Source: Halodesulfurarchaeum sp. HSR-GB
GTDB taxonomy: Archaea; Halobacteriota; Halobacteria; Halobacteriales; Halobacteriaceae
Assembly (NCBI RefSeq): GCF_031432215.1
Contig: NZ_JAVKGN010000001.1
Span: 1,479,421-1,543,420, forward strand
Reading direction: 5' to 3'
Length of the DNA: 64,000 nucleotides
The notes below the pieces were generated by a model. That model had not been told where the DNA came from. It did not search any database and saw only the letters and a list, made by a program, of their open reading frames with translations. This document shows positions 54,002-63,280 of this stretch, piece after piece; positions within the stretch are counted from its first letter, which is position 1; each line of letters starts with the position of its first letter. A program made the position numbers and the translations under genes.

Positions 54002-54026
54002 TGGTACAATATATACGTTTTGGTAC
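54002..54026 (-). promoter_or_regulatory. thermosome promoter with flanking TGGTAC repeats
   Basis: An AT-rich TATATAT box (54009-54015) lies about 30-36 bp before the ATG at 53979. The hexamer TGGTAC occurs on both sides of it, at 54002-54007 and 54021-54026, as direct repeats 19 bp apart, a plausible operator pair for heat or stress control. Confidence 0.5.
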
Positions 54027-54036
54027 CGACCGGCCT

Positions 54037-56037
54037 TCACTGGTCTCGTTGGCCGGCAATCAAGCTGGTGAGGAGGAGGGCAATCAACCCAACTGCGTGG
54101 GTGAATCCTGGTGTCTCTGTCGGAGTTGTCTGGTGTGTTTCGGTGTATTCGGCGACGTTGATCGTAACGGAGCGGTCACCTGTAGTTATCGTGTGCTCGC
54201 CTGTATCCTCCAGGGTTATCTGCTGGGTCCGTTCTGCCGTCTCGTTCACATCCAGGTCGAGGTCTATCGGCTCTAATGCGGTGCCATCAAGCCGTGGCGT
54301 CACTGTTCCCGTCGCAGGTCGGTCACCTTGATTCGCGATGGCGACGGTGAGCGTCACTGACTCACCCGGTCGAATCGTCGCGGGTGTGGCCCCCAAATCT
54401 GTCACCACAGGGGTTTCCGGTTCCGCGACTTTGACAGTCCAGCTCTTCGTTCCAACCACGAGCTGGCTCGTGCCAATTTGCTCGACCGTGTACGAGAGTC
54501 GATGATCCGCGCTCTCACCACTATCGAGTGTGCCAGTTGCGTTGGCGACTGGAACGCCGTCCACAGTTAGCGGCACCTCGTAGGCCCCCGTCGTTCCCCC
54601 GTCGTTCGTGATCGTGACCGGAATCGAGATCCGTTCACCGGGGACGAGCGTGGGCATCGATCCAGTGACCGACGTGTTCCGGTAGGGCCCGCTAATCTCG
54701 ATCGGAGCGTTCACGTCGGTCAGGAACACGGATGGGGAAGCCCCAAACGCAGTCTCGTGGTCCTGTGCGGACCACATCGATGGTGTCCGCGTGGTCGTTA
54801 TGAACCGGTCGAGTTCCCCCGCCATCGTCTCCCCGCCGAGTTCAGCGAGTTCGGCGTCGAGAAACGCCTGATCGATCAGCCCATCGCGGGCGTTCATCGC
54901 CGTGAAGAGGTGGCGAGCAGAACGAGTTCGATCCGTGGTGGCCCGAATCCGGTAATCGATCGTTCCGTAAACGAGTGCTCCTTTGACGTAATTGGCCAGC
55001 GACCCCCAGGTATCCGGCTGGGAGAGAACCGTCTCGTCGTATCGGGCGTTTGTCCCTCGTTCGAGGTGTTCGGCAAAGGTCTCGAAGTCGATCCGCCCTT
55101 GATCCAGCGTCAGGGCGGCGGCGTAGTACTCGGGCATCGCCTCCCGGATCCACCGCGTGTCAGTCGTCGTTTCGAAATCCTGGCGAAGGTGGACGAACTC
55201 GTGGACCCAGACGTTGTTCGGGTCCGAAACCGACTGATCGGCCCGGACCCAGGCGTCCGTCTGCTGGGCCAACCCGTAGGGACCCCACTCGACGCTCGTC
55301 GGGGCGGCGATGAGGAGGCTCCGTTCGACCGGACTGGGTGGCAACGCTTGCTCGCCGGCTTCGATCGTATCGAGAATGGATTCGGGTTCGGACTCCAGGG
55401 TCGCGGCGTCCGGAACCACCAGCGAGACGGTCTGATCGCCGATATCCCGGGTCGTCGTCGAGTGCGGGCCGAGATAGACCATTCGATCACCGGCCACCCC
55501 AGAACCGGCGACCTCAGTTCGGGTCTCGAAAGTGGGCCTGGTGGTCCCCCGATAACGCCACCAGACGCTCGTGCTGGGAACCGAAACTAACGCCCAGTCG
55601 CCCGTGTCCACGAACATCAAGCCGCTCTCCGTATCGGGTTCCGCGCGGCCGGGTTTGTAGTGATACTGCCCGGTTCGGTTCGCATCGAGTGCCAGCGAGA
55701 TAGAGGGGCTTGCCGTCTCGCCGTCCCAGGTGTAATTGCCCGTGCCGTCCGCGCTGAACCCATTCGTGTCGGTCACGGTGGCTCGCTCCGGCACGGACGT
55801 TTCGAGTTCGAAGACCTGGTCCGGAACCGCAAATTGCATGCGGACGTCGACGACACCCGGTTCCCCAGGAGTGAGCGAGAAGGTGAACGTCCGAACGATT
55901 TCGTCCTCCGAGGCGGTAAGTGCTGACTGAGCCGCCTGGTCCGTTCCTGTCGCGGGAGTGCTTGCGCCAACTGGGGCGACGACCAGGGACCCAACGAGCA
56001 GGAGTACAAGTACCAAGACACCCACGGAACGACGCAT
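54037..56037 (-). CDS. secreted gluzincin-type metallopeptidase with CARDB domains and PGF-CTERM-like tail
   Basis: The start at 56037 gives [20 protein letters not shown], a clear signal peptide. A beta-rich N-terminal domain of about 220 residues is followed by the zinc motif [14 protein letters not shown] (His279, Glu280, His283) and [19 protein letters not shown] (Glu299 as third ligand candidate), typical of gluzincins. Two Ig-like CARDB repeats come next ([20 protein letters not shown] and [17 protein letters not shown]). The tail is [20 protein letters not shown] ending GQRDQ, resembling a PGF-CTERM archaeosortase signal with Thr in place of the usual Gly. Length 666 residues. Substrate unknown. 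Confidence 0.82.
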   Translation of the reverse strand: MRRSVGVLVLVLLLVGSLVVAPVGASTPATGTDQAAQSALTASEDEIVRTFTFSLTPGEPGVVDVRMQFAVPDQVFELETSVPERATVTDTNGFSADGTGNYTWDGETASPSISLALDANRTGQYHYKPGRAEPDTESGLMFVDTGDWALVSVPSTSVWWRYRGTTRPTFETRTEVAGSGVAGDRMVYLGPHSTTTRDIGDQTVSLVVPDAATLESEPESILDTIEAGEQALPPSPVERSLLIAAPTSVEWGPYGLAQQTDAWVRADQSVSDPNNVWVHEFVHLRQDFETTTDTRWIREAMPEYYAAALTLDQGRIDFETFAEHLERGTNARYDETVLSQPDTWGSLANYVKGALVYGTIDYRIRATTDRTRSARHLFTAMNARDGLIDQAFLDAELAELGGETMAGELDRFITTTRTPSMWSAQDHETAFGASPSVFLTDVNAPIEISGPYRNTSVTGSMPTLVPGERISIPVTITNDGGTTGAYEVPLTVDGVPVANATGTLDSGESADHRLSYTVEQIGTSQLVVGTKSWTVKVAEPETPVVTDLGATPATIRPGESVTLTVAIANQGDRPATGTVTPRLDGTALEPIDLDLDVNETAERTQQITLEDTGEHTITTGDRSVTINVAEYTETHQTTPTETPGFTHAVGLIALLLTSLIAGQRDQ

Positions 56038-56134
56038 ATCTTCCAGGTTGGGACCGGTTGCCTTAGTCACCACGCTCCGGGAACCGACAGTTGTCCGTCA
56101 ACGTTTACCCGCTGGGCGGGGTAGCTTCCCCCAA

Positions 56135-56416
56135 ATGGTCGAGAACATCATCTGGCCGGCCTACTTCGACGCGGATCTCTCCCGCAGCGAGGGGCGACGC
56201 GTTCCGAGCGCAATGGCGGTGGCAGACCCAACCCCCGAGGAGATCGCCGAGGCGGTCAAACAGGTCGGGTACGACGCGACGATCGAACCGGACCTCGCCT
56301 ATCCCCGCCAGTCCCGGGACCGGACGGGCCGAGTGGCCGTGGCAAACGCCGACGACGCCGGGAAGAGTGACCTCCTGCAGGCCGTCGCCGCCTACGTGCA
56401 GGCACTCAGGGACTGA
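56135..56416 (+). CDS. srp19: signal recognition particle 19 kDa protein
   Basis: A 93-residue protein starting at the ATG at 56135. [40 protein letters not shown] and [20 protein letters not shown] are the SRP19 core. It binds SRP RNA and promotes SRP54 binding for co-translational membrane targeting. Its stop overlaps the gar1 start by one base (TGATG). Confidence 0.95.
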   Translation: MVENIIWPAYFDADLSRSEGRRVPSAMAVADPTPEEIAEAVKQVGYDATIEPDLAYPRQSRDRTGRVAVANADDAGKSDLLQAVAAYVQALRD

Positions 56417-56649
56417 TGCAGCGACTCGGAACCGTCACCCGGGTCACCGGCAGTCTGCTGGTCCTCGAATCGGCGACCGACGATCCCCCGCAGATCGGGA
56501 CCATGGCCCTCGACGAAACGCTCGAAACGGTCGGGCGCGTGGTCGACGTGTTTGGCCCGGTAGCGGCCCCCTATCTGGCGGTTACCCCGGACGATTCGGT
56601 CAGGCCCGCGAGCTTGCTCCAGCAACCGCTTTACTGGCGACCGGACTGA
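56416..56649 (+). CDS. gar1: H/ACA ribonucleoprotein subunit Gar1
   Basis: A 77-residue protein with the Gar1 core: [39 protein letters not shown]. Gar1 is a component of archaeal H/ACA RNPs that guide pseudouridylation and helps release the RNA product. Coupled to srp19 by a one-base overlap. Confidence 0.9.
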   Translation: MQRLGTVTRVTGSLLVLESATDDPPQIGTMALDETLETVGRVVDVFGPVAAPYLAVTPDDSVRPASLLQQPLYWRPD

Positions 56650-56691
56650 CAAAACACAAGGGCCAAGGGTCAGACCGGGGTAACTCAGTCC

Positions 56692-57651
56692 ATGCATTCT
56701 CGTGGCCGGATCGCGATCGTGATCCTCGGTGCCGTCGGATTCTTCCTCGCCGTGCAGCTCGGGGCGCTGTTTCTCCAGGGGCCGTTTTCGGCAGCTGGGT
56801 TCCAGGCCGTCGAAGACCCGAGTGACCCGGCGAATGCGGCCTTCTACGTCGGCGTCCTCCTCGTGGCGACGGTCGGCATGCTGGCGCTCCTGAAGTACGA
56901 TTTGACGGCACTCCTGCGGGCGTTTGTCGTCCTGACGAGCGGGCTGATCTCGGCGTACGTCTTCTCGGTCGTTCTCCCGCCCATCATTGACTTCCCTGGG
57001 TTGTTCCATCTGGGGGCGGTCATCGGGGCGGCAGCGGTAATCGTCGGCCTCGCAGTCTACCCGGAATGGTGGGTCATCGACGCCTCGGGACTGGTCATGG
57101 GAATGGGCGCTGCAGCGCTGTTCGGTATCAGCCTGGACATTCTGCCCGTCCTTCTCTTGCTTACAGTGCTGGCTGTCTACGACGCCATCAGCGTATACGG
57201 CACCGAACACATGCTGACCCTGGCGACGGGTGTGATGGAACTCCGGGTGCCTGTGCTGATCGTCCTCCCGACCACACGCTCGTTCTCGTTTCGGGAGATG
57301 GTCGCCGAGATGAAAGCCGAGACGGACCCCGAAACGGAAGAGTCAGCGGATCCGTTCGAGCGGGACGCCTTCTTCATCGGCCTCGGGGACGTGGTCATTC
57401 CGACGATCCTGGTCGTCAGCGGGACGGTATTTCTCGAAACCCCGCTTTTGTTCGGGCTCGAAGTGGCCGCGCTCGGGGCAATGGTCGGCACGCTGCTCGG
57501 GCTGCTCGGGCTCCTAGCGATGGTCGTGAAGGGGCGACCCCACGCTGGTCTGCCCCTGCTCAACGGCGGCGCGATCACGGGGTACCTGGTTGGCGCACTC
57601 GCTGGCGGCGTTCCGATCGTGGAGGCACTGGGTCTGGCCCCGTATCTCTAG
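56692..57651 (+). CDS. presenilin/signal peptide peptidase-type intramembrane aspartyl protease
   Basis: A 319-residue protein with about nine membrane helices. The catalytic aspartates are Asp164 in LLTVLAVYDAISVYGTEH (YD motif) and Asp233 in FFIGLGDVVIPTILVV (GxGD motif). The PAL motif position is occupied by GLPLLNGGAITGYL. Such enzymes cleave transmembrane segments inside the membrane. A TATA-like box may lie in the 42-bp gap after gar1. It converges with a methyltransferase gene, overlapping by 4 bp. Confidence 0.93.
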   Translation: MHSRGRIAIVILGAVGFFLAVQLGALFLQGPFSAAGFQAVEDPSDPANAAFYVGVLLVATVGMLALLKYDLTALLRAFVVLTSGLISAYVFSVVLPPIIDFPGLFHLGAVIGAAAVIVGLAVYPEWWVIDASGLVMGMGAAALFGISLDILPVLLLLTVLAVYDAISVYGTEHMLTLATGVMELRVPVLIVLPTTRSFSFREMVAEMKAETDPETEESADPFERDAFFIGLGDVVIPTILVVSGTVFLETPLLFGLEVAALGAMVGTLLGLLGLLAMVVKGRPHAGLPLLNGGAITGYLVGALAGGVPIVEALGLAPYL

Positions 57652-58214
57652 GGCGAATCCACCCGGCCGACCATCGTGTAGACGAAGCCGGTTTCCAGTG
57701 TCTGGACCGTGAAGCCCGCGGCTTCGAGAGCCGCCGAAATCGACGAGGCGGACACGAACGTCGACTCGAACCCAACCAGTCGCTCGCCCAGTGCCAATCC
57801 GCGGCCCCGGATGGTCGTTGGATCGAAATCTCTGAGAACGAAGACGCCTCCGGGCCGCAGGATTCGGTGTACCTCGCCCAGGACCGCCTCGATCGACGGC
57901 AGGTGGTGGAGGGCGTCGACTGAAACCACGGCGTCGACGCTCTCGGCCGGGAGGGGGATGGACCGGGCATCACCACGGACTGTCTCGAACCCGTTCTCCC
58001 GGGCCTGTTCGAGCATGGGCCGACTGGCGTCGAAGATGATCGTCTCCGGGCTGACGGCCCGGCCGGCCCGGCCCGTCCCGCCGCCCAGATCGAGCACACG
58101 CTGGACCGGCCGCTCGGCGAGTTCCAACCCCGCGGCGAGTGGCGCGGCATCGGTCCCCGGCAGGAACAGGTCGTAGACGGGGGCGAACCGGTCGAATATC
58201 GGGACGTCGTGCAC
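57648..58214 (-). CDS. class I SAM-dependent methyltransferase
   Basis: A 188-residue protein: VQRVLDLGGGTGRAGRAVSP (motif I), DASRPMLEQARENGFETVRG, DARSIPLPAESVDAVVSVDA, LGEVHRILRPGGVFVLRDFD. A COG2226-like enzyme of unknown acceptor. The last four bases overlap the end of the presenilin-type gene. Confidence 0.88.
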   Translation of the reverse strand: MHDVPIFDRFAPVYDLFLPGTDAAPLAAGLELAERPVQRVLDLGGGTGRAGRAVSPETIIFDASRPMLEQARENGFETVRGDARSIPLPAESVDAVVSVDALHHLPSIEAVLGEVHRILRPGGVFVLRDFDPTTIRGRGLALGERLVGFESTFVSASSISAALEAAGFTVQTLETGFVYTMVGRVDSP

Positions 58215-58263
58215 GGTCGACCCAGGGGCGGGTTCCTTAAGCCTGCCACGCTAACGGCGAGGT

Positions 58264-58794
58264 ATGGAGTACGCGGTCCTGGGGGTCCCGCCGGATGGCC
58301 CCTCGCTCACACTGGACTGGCAGACCTTCGCCTATGCCGGAAAATTCGAGATGACCAACACGGGAAAGGCCGTGCTTCGCGAGGCAGAATCGGTCCTGGC
58401 GGCAGCGGCGTTCAACGGCGACCGGGAGGACGACGACCAGGCGTGGATTCGCTATCTCACGGTTCGGTCGGACCGACGTGGCGAGGGACTCGGCCCTCGA
58501 CTGGTCTGTAATCTTCGTGAAACGCTGCTCGAACTGGGCTATGAGCGCATTGCGATCGCCGTCAACAATCCGATCGCGTATCGCGCGCTCTATCGCGCCG
58601 GTTTCGGTTTCACAGGCCAAGAAACCGGAATCGCGGAACTGGTGCTTACCTGGCCCGCCGACCGGAGTGGAGAGCGCTACCGGGCCGGCTTAGATCGCTT
58701 CACAGACCGTGACCTACCCGAAGGGCAGGCACAACTCCTCGACCGGTGGATACAAGATGAGAGCCCACCCGAACCGATGAACGGTATCCCTTAG
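58264..58794 (+). CDS. GNAT-family N-acetyltransferase
   Basis: A 176-residue protein with a GNAT acetyl-CoA site at [20 protein letters not shown] (the RGxG P-loop-like turn) and [27 protein letters not shown]. The substrate is undetermined. Members with this length acetylate small molecules or protein N-termini. It precedes fen by 26 bp on the same strand. Confidence 0.9.
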   Translation: MEYAVLGVPPDGPSLTLDWQTFAYAGKFEMTNTGKAVLREAESVLAAAAFNGDREDDDQAWIRYLTVRSDRRGEGLGPRLVCNLRETLLELGYERIAIAVNNPIAYRALYRAGFGFTGQETGIAELVLTWPADRSGERYRAGLDRFTDRDLPEGQAQLLDRWIQDESPPEPMNGIP

Positions 58795-58819
58795 GCCCCC
58801 TCGGCCGAAGGAACTCACG

Positions 58820-59803
58820 ATGGGGCTCGCAGATCTCAGACAGCTGGCGGTGCTCTCGGAGGTGGCCTACGAGGATCTGGATGGTGACGTAGTGGCCGTC
58901 GACGCGCACAACTGGCTCTACCGCTATCTCACGACCACGGTGAAGTTCACCCGCGATTCGGTCTACACGACGGGTGAGGGCGAAGAAGTCGCCAACCTCA
59001 TCGGGGTCGTCCAGGGGCTGCCGAAGTTCTTCGAACACGATCTGACGCCGGTCTTCGTCTTCGACGGCGGCGTCACAGAGCTCAAGACCGAGGAGGTGAC
59101 ACGCCGACGCGAGAAACGCGAGGAAGCCGAAAAGCGAATGGAAGCAGCCAGGGAAGCCGGCGAACGAATCGAAGCCGCCAGATTGGAGTCACGAACCCAG
59201 CGGCTGACCGACGTGATCCACCGGACGACACGCGAACTCCTTGTCCATCTCGACATTCCGATCGTCGAGGCCCCGGCCGAAGGTGAGGCCCAGGCCGCCG
59301 CGATGGCCCGAAACGATCCCGACGTGGATTATGCCGGCAGCGAGGACTACGACACGCTCCTGCTGGGGGCCCCCTATACGCTTCGCAAACTCACTACCAG
59401 TGACGACCCGGAACTCATGGACTTCGAGGCGACCCTTTCGGAACACGACATCACGTGGTCCCAGCTGGTCGATATCGGCATCCTCTGCGGGACGGACTTC
59501 AACGAGGGGCTTCGAGGCTACGGTCCCAAAACGGCCCTCAGCGCGGTCAAGGAACACGGCGACCTCTGGGGCGTGCTTGAGGCCGAGGACGAGTACATCG
59601 AGTACGCCGATCAGATCCGGAACCTGTTCCTCGAACCGGACGTGACGACCGAGTACGATCTCGACCTCTCGATCGATCCGGATATCGACGCCGCCAGGGC
59701 CTACGTCACCGAAACCTGGGAGATCCCACCCGAGGAAGTCGCCCGTGGCTTCGAGCGGATCGAGGATTCGGTCGCCCAGACCGGGCTCGATCAGTTCACG
59801 TAA
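58820..59803 (+). CDS. fen: flap endonuclease 1
   Basis: A 327-residue FEN1. The N-domain contains [20 protein letters not shown] and [20 protein letters not shown], the I-domain [20 protein letters not shown], then [20 protein letters not shown], and the helix-hairpin-helix-like [20 protein letters not shown]. These carry the catalytic acidic residues. It removes 5' flaps during Okazaki-fragment maturation and repair. The usual PCNA-binding PIP box is expected at the C-terminus, and TGLDQFT has the QxxF-like ending. Confidence 0.96.
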   Translation: MGLADLRQLAVLSEVAYEDLDGDVVAVDAHNWLYRYLTTTVKFTRDSVYTTGEGEEVANLIGVVQGLPKFFEHDLTPVFVFDGGVTELKTEEVTRRREKREEAEKRMEAAREAGERIEAARLESRTQRLTDVIHRTTRELLVHLDIPIVEAPAEGEAQAAAMARNDPDVDYAGSEDYDTLLLGAPYTLRKLTTSDDPELMDFEATLSEHDITWSQLVDIGILCGTDFNEGLRGYGPKTALSAVKEHGDLWGVLEAEDEYIEYADQIRNLFLEPDVTTEYDLDLSIDPDIDAARAYVTETWEIPPEEVARGFERIEDSVAQTGLDQFT

Positions 59804-59843
59804 GAAAGGGGATGTTTTACGGGGCCGGACACGAATCGCCTCC

Positions 59844-61253
59844 ATGACCGTGGGAGACGACGAGCGAATCGAAGTCGACAGCCTCGGCGAGATCAGCGTC
59901 CCGGCCGACGCCTACTGGGGAGCCCAGACCCAGCGCGCGATCGAGAACTTCCCGATCAGCGACGAACGAATGGACCGGCGGTTCATCAGGGCACTTGGCA
60001 TCGTCAAGCGAGCCGCAGCGGCGGCGAACGCCCAGCTTGGGATGATTCCCGAGGAGATCGCCGAAGCGATCCAGGCGGCGGCCACGGAGGTCATCGAGGG
60101 TGACCTCGACGAGCACTTCCCGGTCGACGTGTTCCAGACCGGCTCTGGGACCTCGACGAACATGAACGCAAACGAGGTGATCGCGAACCGGGCCGCCGAG
60201 ATCATGGGCGAACCGATTGGCAGCAAGGCGGTCCACCCGAACGATCACGTGAACTTCGGGCAGTCCTCGAACGACGTGATTCCCACGGCCATGCACGTTG
60301 CGGCTCTCGAAACCATCGAGGACGACGTGGAACCCGCCCTCCGCACGCTCCGGGATGCACTCGCCGAGAAGGAAGCGGCCTTCGACGGGGTCGTCAAGAC
60401 CGGTCGGACCCATCTGCAGGACGCGACCCCAGTTCGGCTGGGCCAGGAGTTCGGCGGCTATCGCAGCCAGATCGAGAAAGGTATGGAGCGGATCGAAGCG
60501 ACCAAAGCCGAACTCCGGGAACTGGCCCTGGGCGGGACCGCCGTCGGCACCGGGCTCAACACCCATCCGGAGTTCGCGGAGCTGGCAGCCGCAGAGATCA
60601 GCGACGTGGCTGGAACGGAGTTCAGCGAAGCGGACAACCACTTCGAGGCCCAGGCCGCTCACGACGCGATGGCATCCGTCCACGGGGCGCTCCGGACCGT
60701 CTCCGGTTCGCTCGACAAGATCGCCCACGACCTCCGACTTCTTTCCTCCGGGCCTCGAAACGGCCTCGGTGAGATCGAACAACCCGAGAACCAGCCCGGG
60801 TCCTCGATCATGCCCGGGAAGATCAACCCGGTCGTCGCCGAGTCGGTCAATCAAATTCACGCCCGAATCGTGGGCAACGACGCCACCGTCTCGAAAGGCG
60901 GAGCGGGCGGTCAGCTCGATTTGAACCTCTACAAACCGGTGATCGCCACCGACTTCCTTCAGTCCGCTCGCCTGCTTGCGAACGGCGCGGAGACCTTCGC
61001 GATACGATTTGTGGCCAACCTCGAAGCGAACGAGGAGGCTTGCGCCGAACAGGTCGAACGAAGCCTGGCGCTGACCACGGCGCTGAATCCAGCCATCGGC
61101 TACGATGCCGCCGCGGAGGTCGCCAAAGCAGCGCTCGAAGAGGGAAAGACCGTTCGGGAGGTTGCCGTCGAGCGGGGCTACCTCACCGAGGCAGAAGCCG
61201 AGGAGGTCATCGACCCCGAGGCAATGACCGAACCCGGGATCCTGACCGACTAG
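59844..61253 (+). CDS. fumC: fumarate hydratase, class II
   Basis: A 469-residue FumC; the ATG at 59844 gives RIEVDSLGEISVPADAYWGA at the N-terminus, excluding a 33-residue extension that overlaps fen. Signatures: TGSGTSTNMNANEVIANRAA, PNDHVNFGQSSNDVIPTAMH, the signature SSIMPGKINPVVAESVNQI with its catalytic Ser. It interconverts fumarate and malate in the citric acid cycle. Confidence 0.97.
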   Translation: MTVGDDERIEVDSLGEISVPADAYWGAQTQRAIENFPISDERMDRRFIRALGIVKRAAAAANAQLGMIPEEIAEAIQAAATEVIEGDLDEHFPVDVFQTGSGTSTNMNANEVIANRAAEIMGEPIGSKAVHPNDHVNFGQSSNDVIPTAMHVAALETIEDDVEPALRTLRDALAEKEAAFDGVVKTGRTHLQDATPVRLGQEFGGYRSQIEKGMERIEATKAELRELALGGTAVGTGLNTHPEFAELAAAEISDVAGTEFSEADNHFEAQAAHDAMASVHGALRTVSGSLDKIAHDLRLLSSGPRNGLGEIEQPENQPGSSIMPGKINPVVAESVNQIHARIVGNDATVSKGGAGGQLDLNLYKPVIATDFLQSARLLANGAETFAIRFVANLEANEEACAEQVERSLALTTALNPAIGYDAAAEVAKAALEEGKTVREVAVERGYLTEAEAEEVIDPEAMTEPGILTD

Positions 61254-61295
61254 GGTCACCCAGTCTTTCAAGAGGGTGGGAATCCCAGTTCGCCC

Positions 61296-61757
61296 ATGGA
61301 ACGTCTCACACCCCGCGTACAGATCTTGTGGGGAGTCGTCGCGGTTCTCCTCGCTGCGGTACTGGCAGGTGTTCTCGCCGGCGTGACCTTCTGGTTCGAG
61401 TGGCGATTCCCGACGGCGGCGATCGGTGCCTTCCTCCTCTTGGCGGTCCTCCTACTCGGCCATGCCCATCTCAGATTTCGGCTCTGGCGTTACGAACTGC
61501 AGGACGATGCACTCTTCCTGCATCGGGGCGTGTTCACCCGCGTTCGGACGGTCGTCCCGTACGTGCGGGTCCAGCACGTCGACACCCAGCGAAACCCCTT
61601 CGAGCGGGCACTCGGCCTGAGCCGAGTCGTCGTCTACACGGCGGGCTCCAGGGGGGCGGACGTGAGGATTCCGGGACTCAAACCGGATCGAGCGGAGTCA
61701 CTCCAGGAACGGCTTCGGGCACTCGCCGGCGAACACGAAGCAGACGATGGCGTCTAA
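61296..61757 (+). CDS. PH-domain membrane protein (YdbS-like)
   Basis: A 153-residue protein with two membrane spans (ILWGVVAVLLAAVLAGVLAG, TAAIGAFLLLAVLLLGHAHL) followed by a bacterial-type PH domain (bPH2): YELQDDALFLHRGVFTRVRT, VVPYVRVQHVDTQRNPFERA, LGLSRVVVYTAGS. It overlaps the next gene by 11 bp, so the two proteins are likely subunits of one membrane complex. Function of the pair is unknown. Confidence 0.9.
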   Translation: MERLTPRVQILWGVVAVLLAAVLAGVLAGVTFWFEWRFPTAAIGAFLLLAVLLLGHAHLRFRLWRYELQDDALFLHRGVFTRVRTVVPYVRVQHVDTQRNPFERALGLSRVVVYTAGSRGADVRIPGLKPDRAESLQERLRALAGEHEADDGV

Positions 61758-63246
61758 GCTCCACCCTCTGACCGTTCCGGTTCGTGGTGCCAGCCGAGCG
61801 CTCGGGCTGGCGATTGCCGGATCGGTCCTCGGCTCGATGATTCAGGAACCGTTGCGTGCAGCAGGGCTGCTCCCGTTCTGGATGCCTTCCCTCGGGATGG
61901 TGTTGGCCGTGCTGTTCGTCATTGGAGCACTCGCATACGAGATACTGCGGTACCGGTTTTTCACCTACGAACTGACCGACGATTCCCTGTACATTCACTC
62001 GGGCGTGCTCTTCAGGCGTGAACGGGACATCCCCCTGGGTCGCATTCAGAACGTGGACATCACCCGGTCGATATTCCAGCGGGCCCTCGGGATCGGGGCC
62101 GTCGGGATCGAGACCGCCGGTGGCAGTTCGACGGAAGCGGCCCTCAATTTCGTTTCCCGGGCCGAGGCAACTCGACTCCAGGAAGGGATCAGAACCCGAA
62201 AGCGCAGTCTCGACGAGTCCGAATCCGTTAGCGCGGACACCGAAGACACGACTGCGGAGTCCCACGAACGTCTCTTCGAGCTTTCGGACGAGGATCTGGT
62301 GCTTTACAGTCTCCTCTCCTTCGACCCGCGGCTGTTCTCGATCGTCTTCGTCCTCGTGCCAACTGTGGCCCCATTTGCAACCGAGTATCTCGCCGGCCGG
62401 GCGGCTGCAGTCGTCTTCGTCCTCGGTCTGTTCGGACTTGTGCTTGCAGGGCTGGCCGTCTGGATCCTCGGCGGATTCAGTCGATTCGTCGGCTACTACG
62501 GGTTCACGCTCACGCGCGTGGGCGACGAACTCCGGTACGAACGAGGCCTCCTCCAGCGGTACGACGGCTCGATCCCCGCGGGCAAGATCCAGACGATCGT
62601 GATCGAGGAGAACGTGCTCATGCGGCACTTCGGCTACGCCTCGCTCACGATCGAGACGGCTGGCTACGGCCCGGGCTCGGAGTCCGGGGCCGAATCGGCC
62701 GTGCCCCTCGCGAAACGGGACCGACTCCTCGAACTCGCTCGCGATGTCGAGGAGTTCGGCGCGGTGGAATTCGACCGGCCGGCCCCGGAGGCCCGTCGGC
62801 GCTACACCGTCCGGTACGCTATCGTCGTCACGGCGCTGTTGGGGGCTGGCTTCCTGGGGAGCTGGCTCGTGGGACCGGTCCCCTGGTATGGCCTCGTGGC
62901 GCTTTACGCGGCGGTCCCGATCGCGGCCCGAAAGAAATGGGCCCATCGAGGCTGGGACATCGTCGACGGATACGTAATCACGCGGACCGGATTTTGGCGG
63001 CGACGGACACACGTGGTGCCTGACGACCGCGTCCAGACCGTGATCGACCGCCGGACGCTCTTCCAGCGACGCTGGGGGCTTGGGACGGTCGTGATCGATA
63101 CCGCCAGTTCCGGTGGCTTCGGCTCCCAGGAGGCCAGCGTCATCGACGTTCGCACGACAACGGCCGATGCGGTGCGGACGGCCGTCACCGAGAAACTGCT
63201 GTATGCGGTTGGGATCCTTGCGGAGCCACCCGAACCGAGAGACTGA
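61747..63246 (+). CDS. multi-PH-domain membrane protein (YdbT-like)
   Basis: A 499-residue protein with six or so membrane spans in three pairs, each followed by a bPH2 domain: ELTDDSLYIHSGVLFRRERD and IPLGRIQNVDITRSIFQRAL, then LRYERGLLQRYDGSIPAGKI, then TRTGFWRRRTHVVPDDRVQT. It has the paralogue-like arrangement of Bacillus YdbT. Proposed roles include resistance to antimicrobial compounds in bacteria; in archaea the role is unknown. Overlaps YdbS-like gene by 11 bp. Confidence 0.9.
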   Translation: MASKLHPLTVPVRGASRALGLAIAGSVLGSMIQEPLRAAGLLPFWMPSLGMVLAVLFVIGALAYEILRYRFFTYELTDDSLYIHSGVLFRRERDIPLGRIQNVDITRSIFQRALGIGAVGIETAGGSSTEAALNFVSRAEATRLQEGIRTRKRSLDESESVSADTEDTTAESHERLFELSDEDLVLYSLLSFDPRLFSIVFVLVPTVAPFATEYLAGRAAAVVFVLGLFGLVLAGLAVWILGGFSRFVGYYGFTLTRVGDELRYERGLLQRYDGSIPAGKIQTIVIEENVLMRHFGYASLTIETAGYGPGSESGAESAVPLAKRDRLLELARDVEEFGAVEFDRPAPEARRRYTVRYAIVVTALLGAGFLGSWLVGPVPWYGLVALYAAVPIAARKKWAHRGWDIVDGYVITRTGFWRRRTHVVPDDRVQTVIDRRTLFQRRWGLGTVVIDTASSGGFGSQEASVIDVRTTTADAVRTAVTEKLLYAVGILAEPPEPRD

Positions 63247-63280
63247 ACGGTTTTAACCCTCCCACACGGACCAGTCCACA

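Noticed and set aside
52834-54276. 480-codon plus-strand frame
   Set aside because: Opposite the thermosome gene; no recognisable protein features.
59817-61271. 484-codon minus-strand frame
   Set aside because: Antisense shadow of fumC, which has all family motifs.
61678-63012. 444-codon minus-strand frame
   Set aside because: Antisense shadow of the PH-domain genes.
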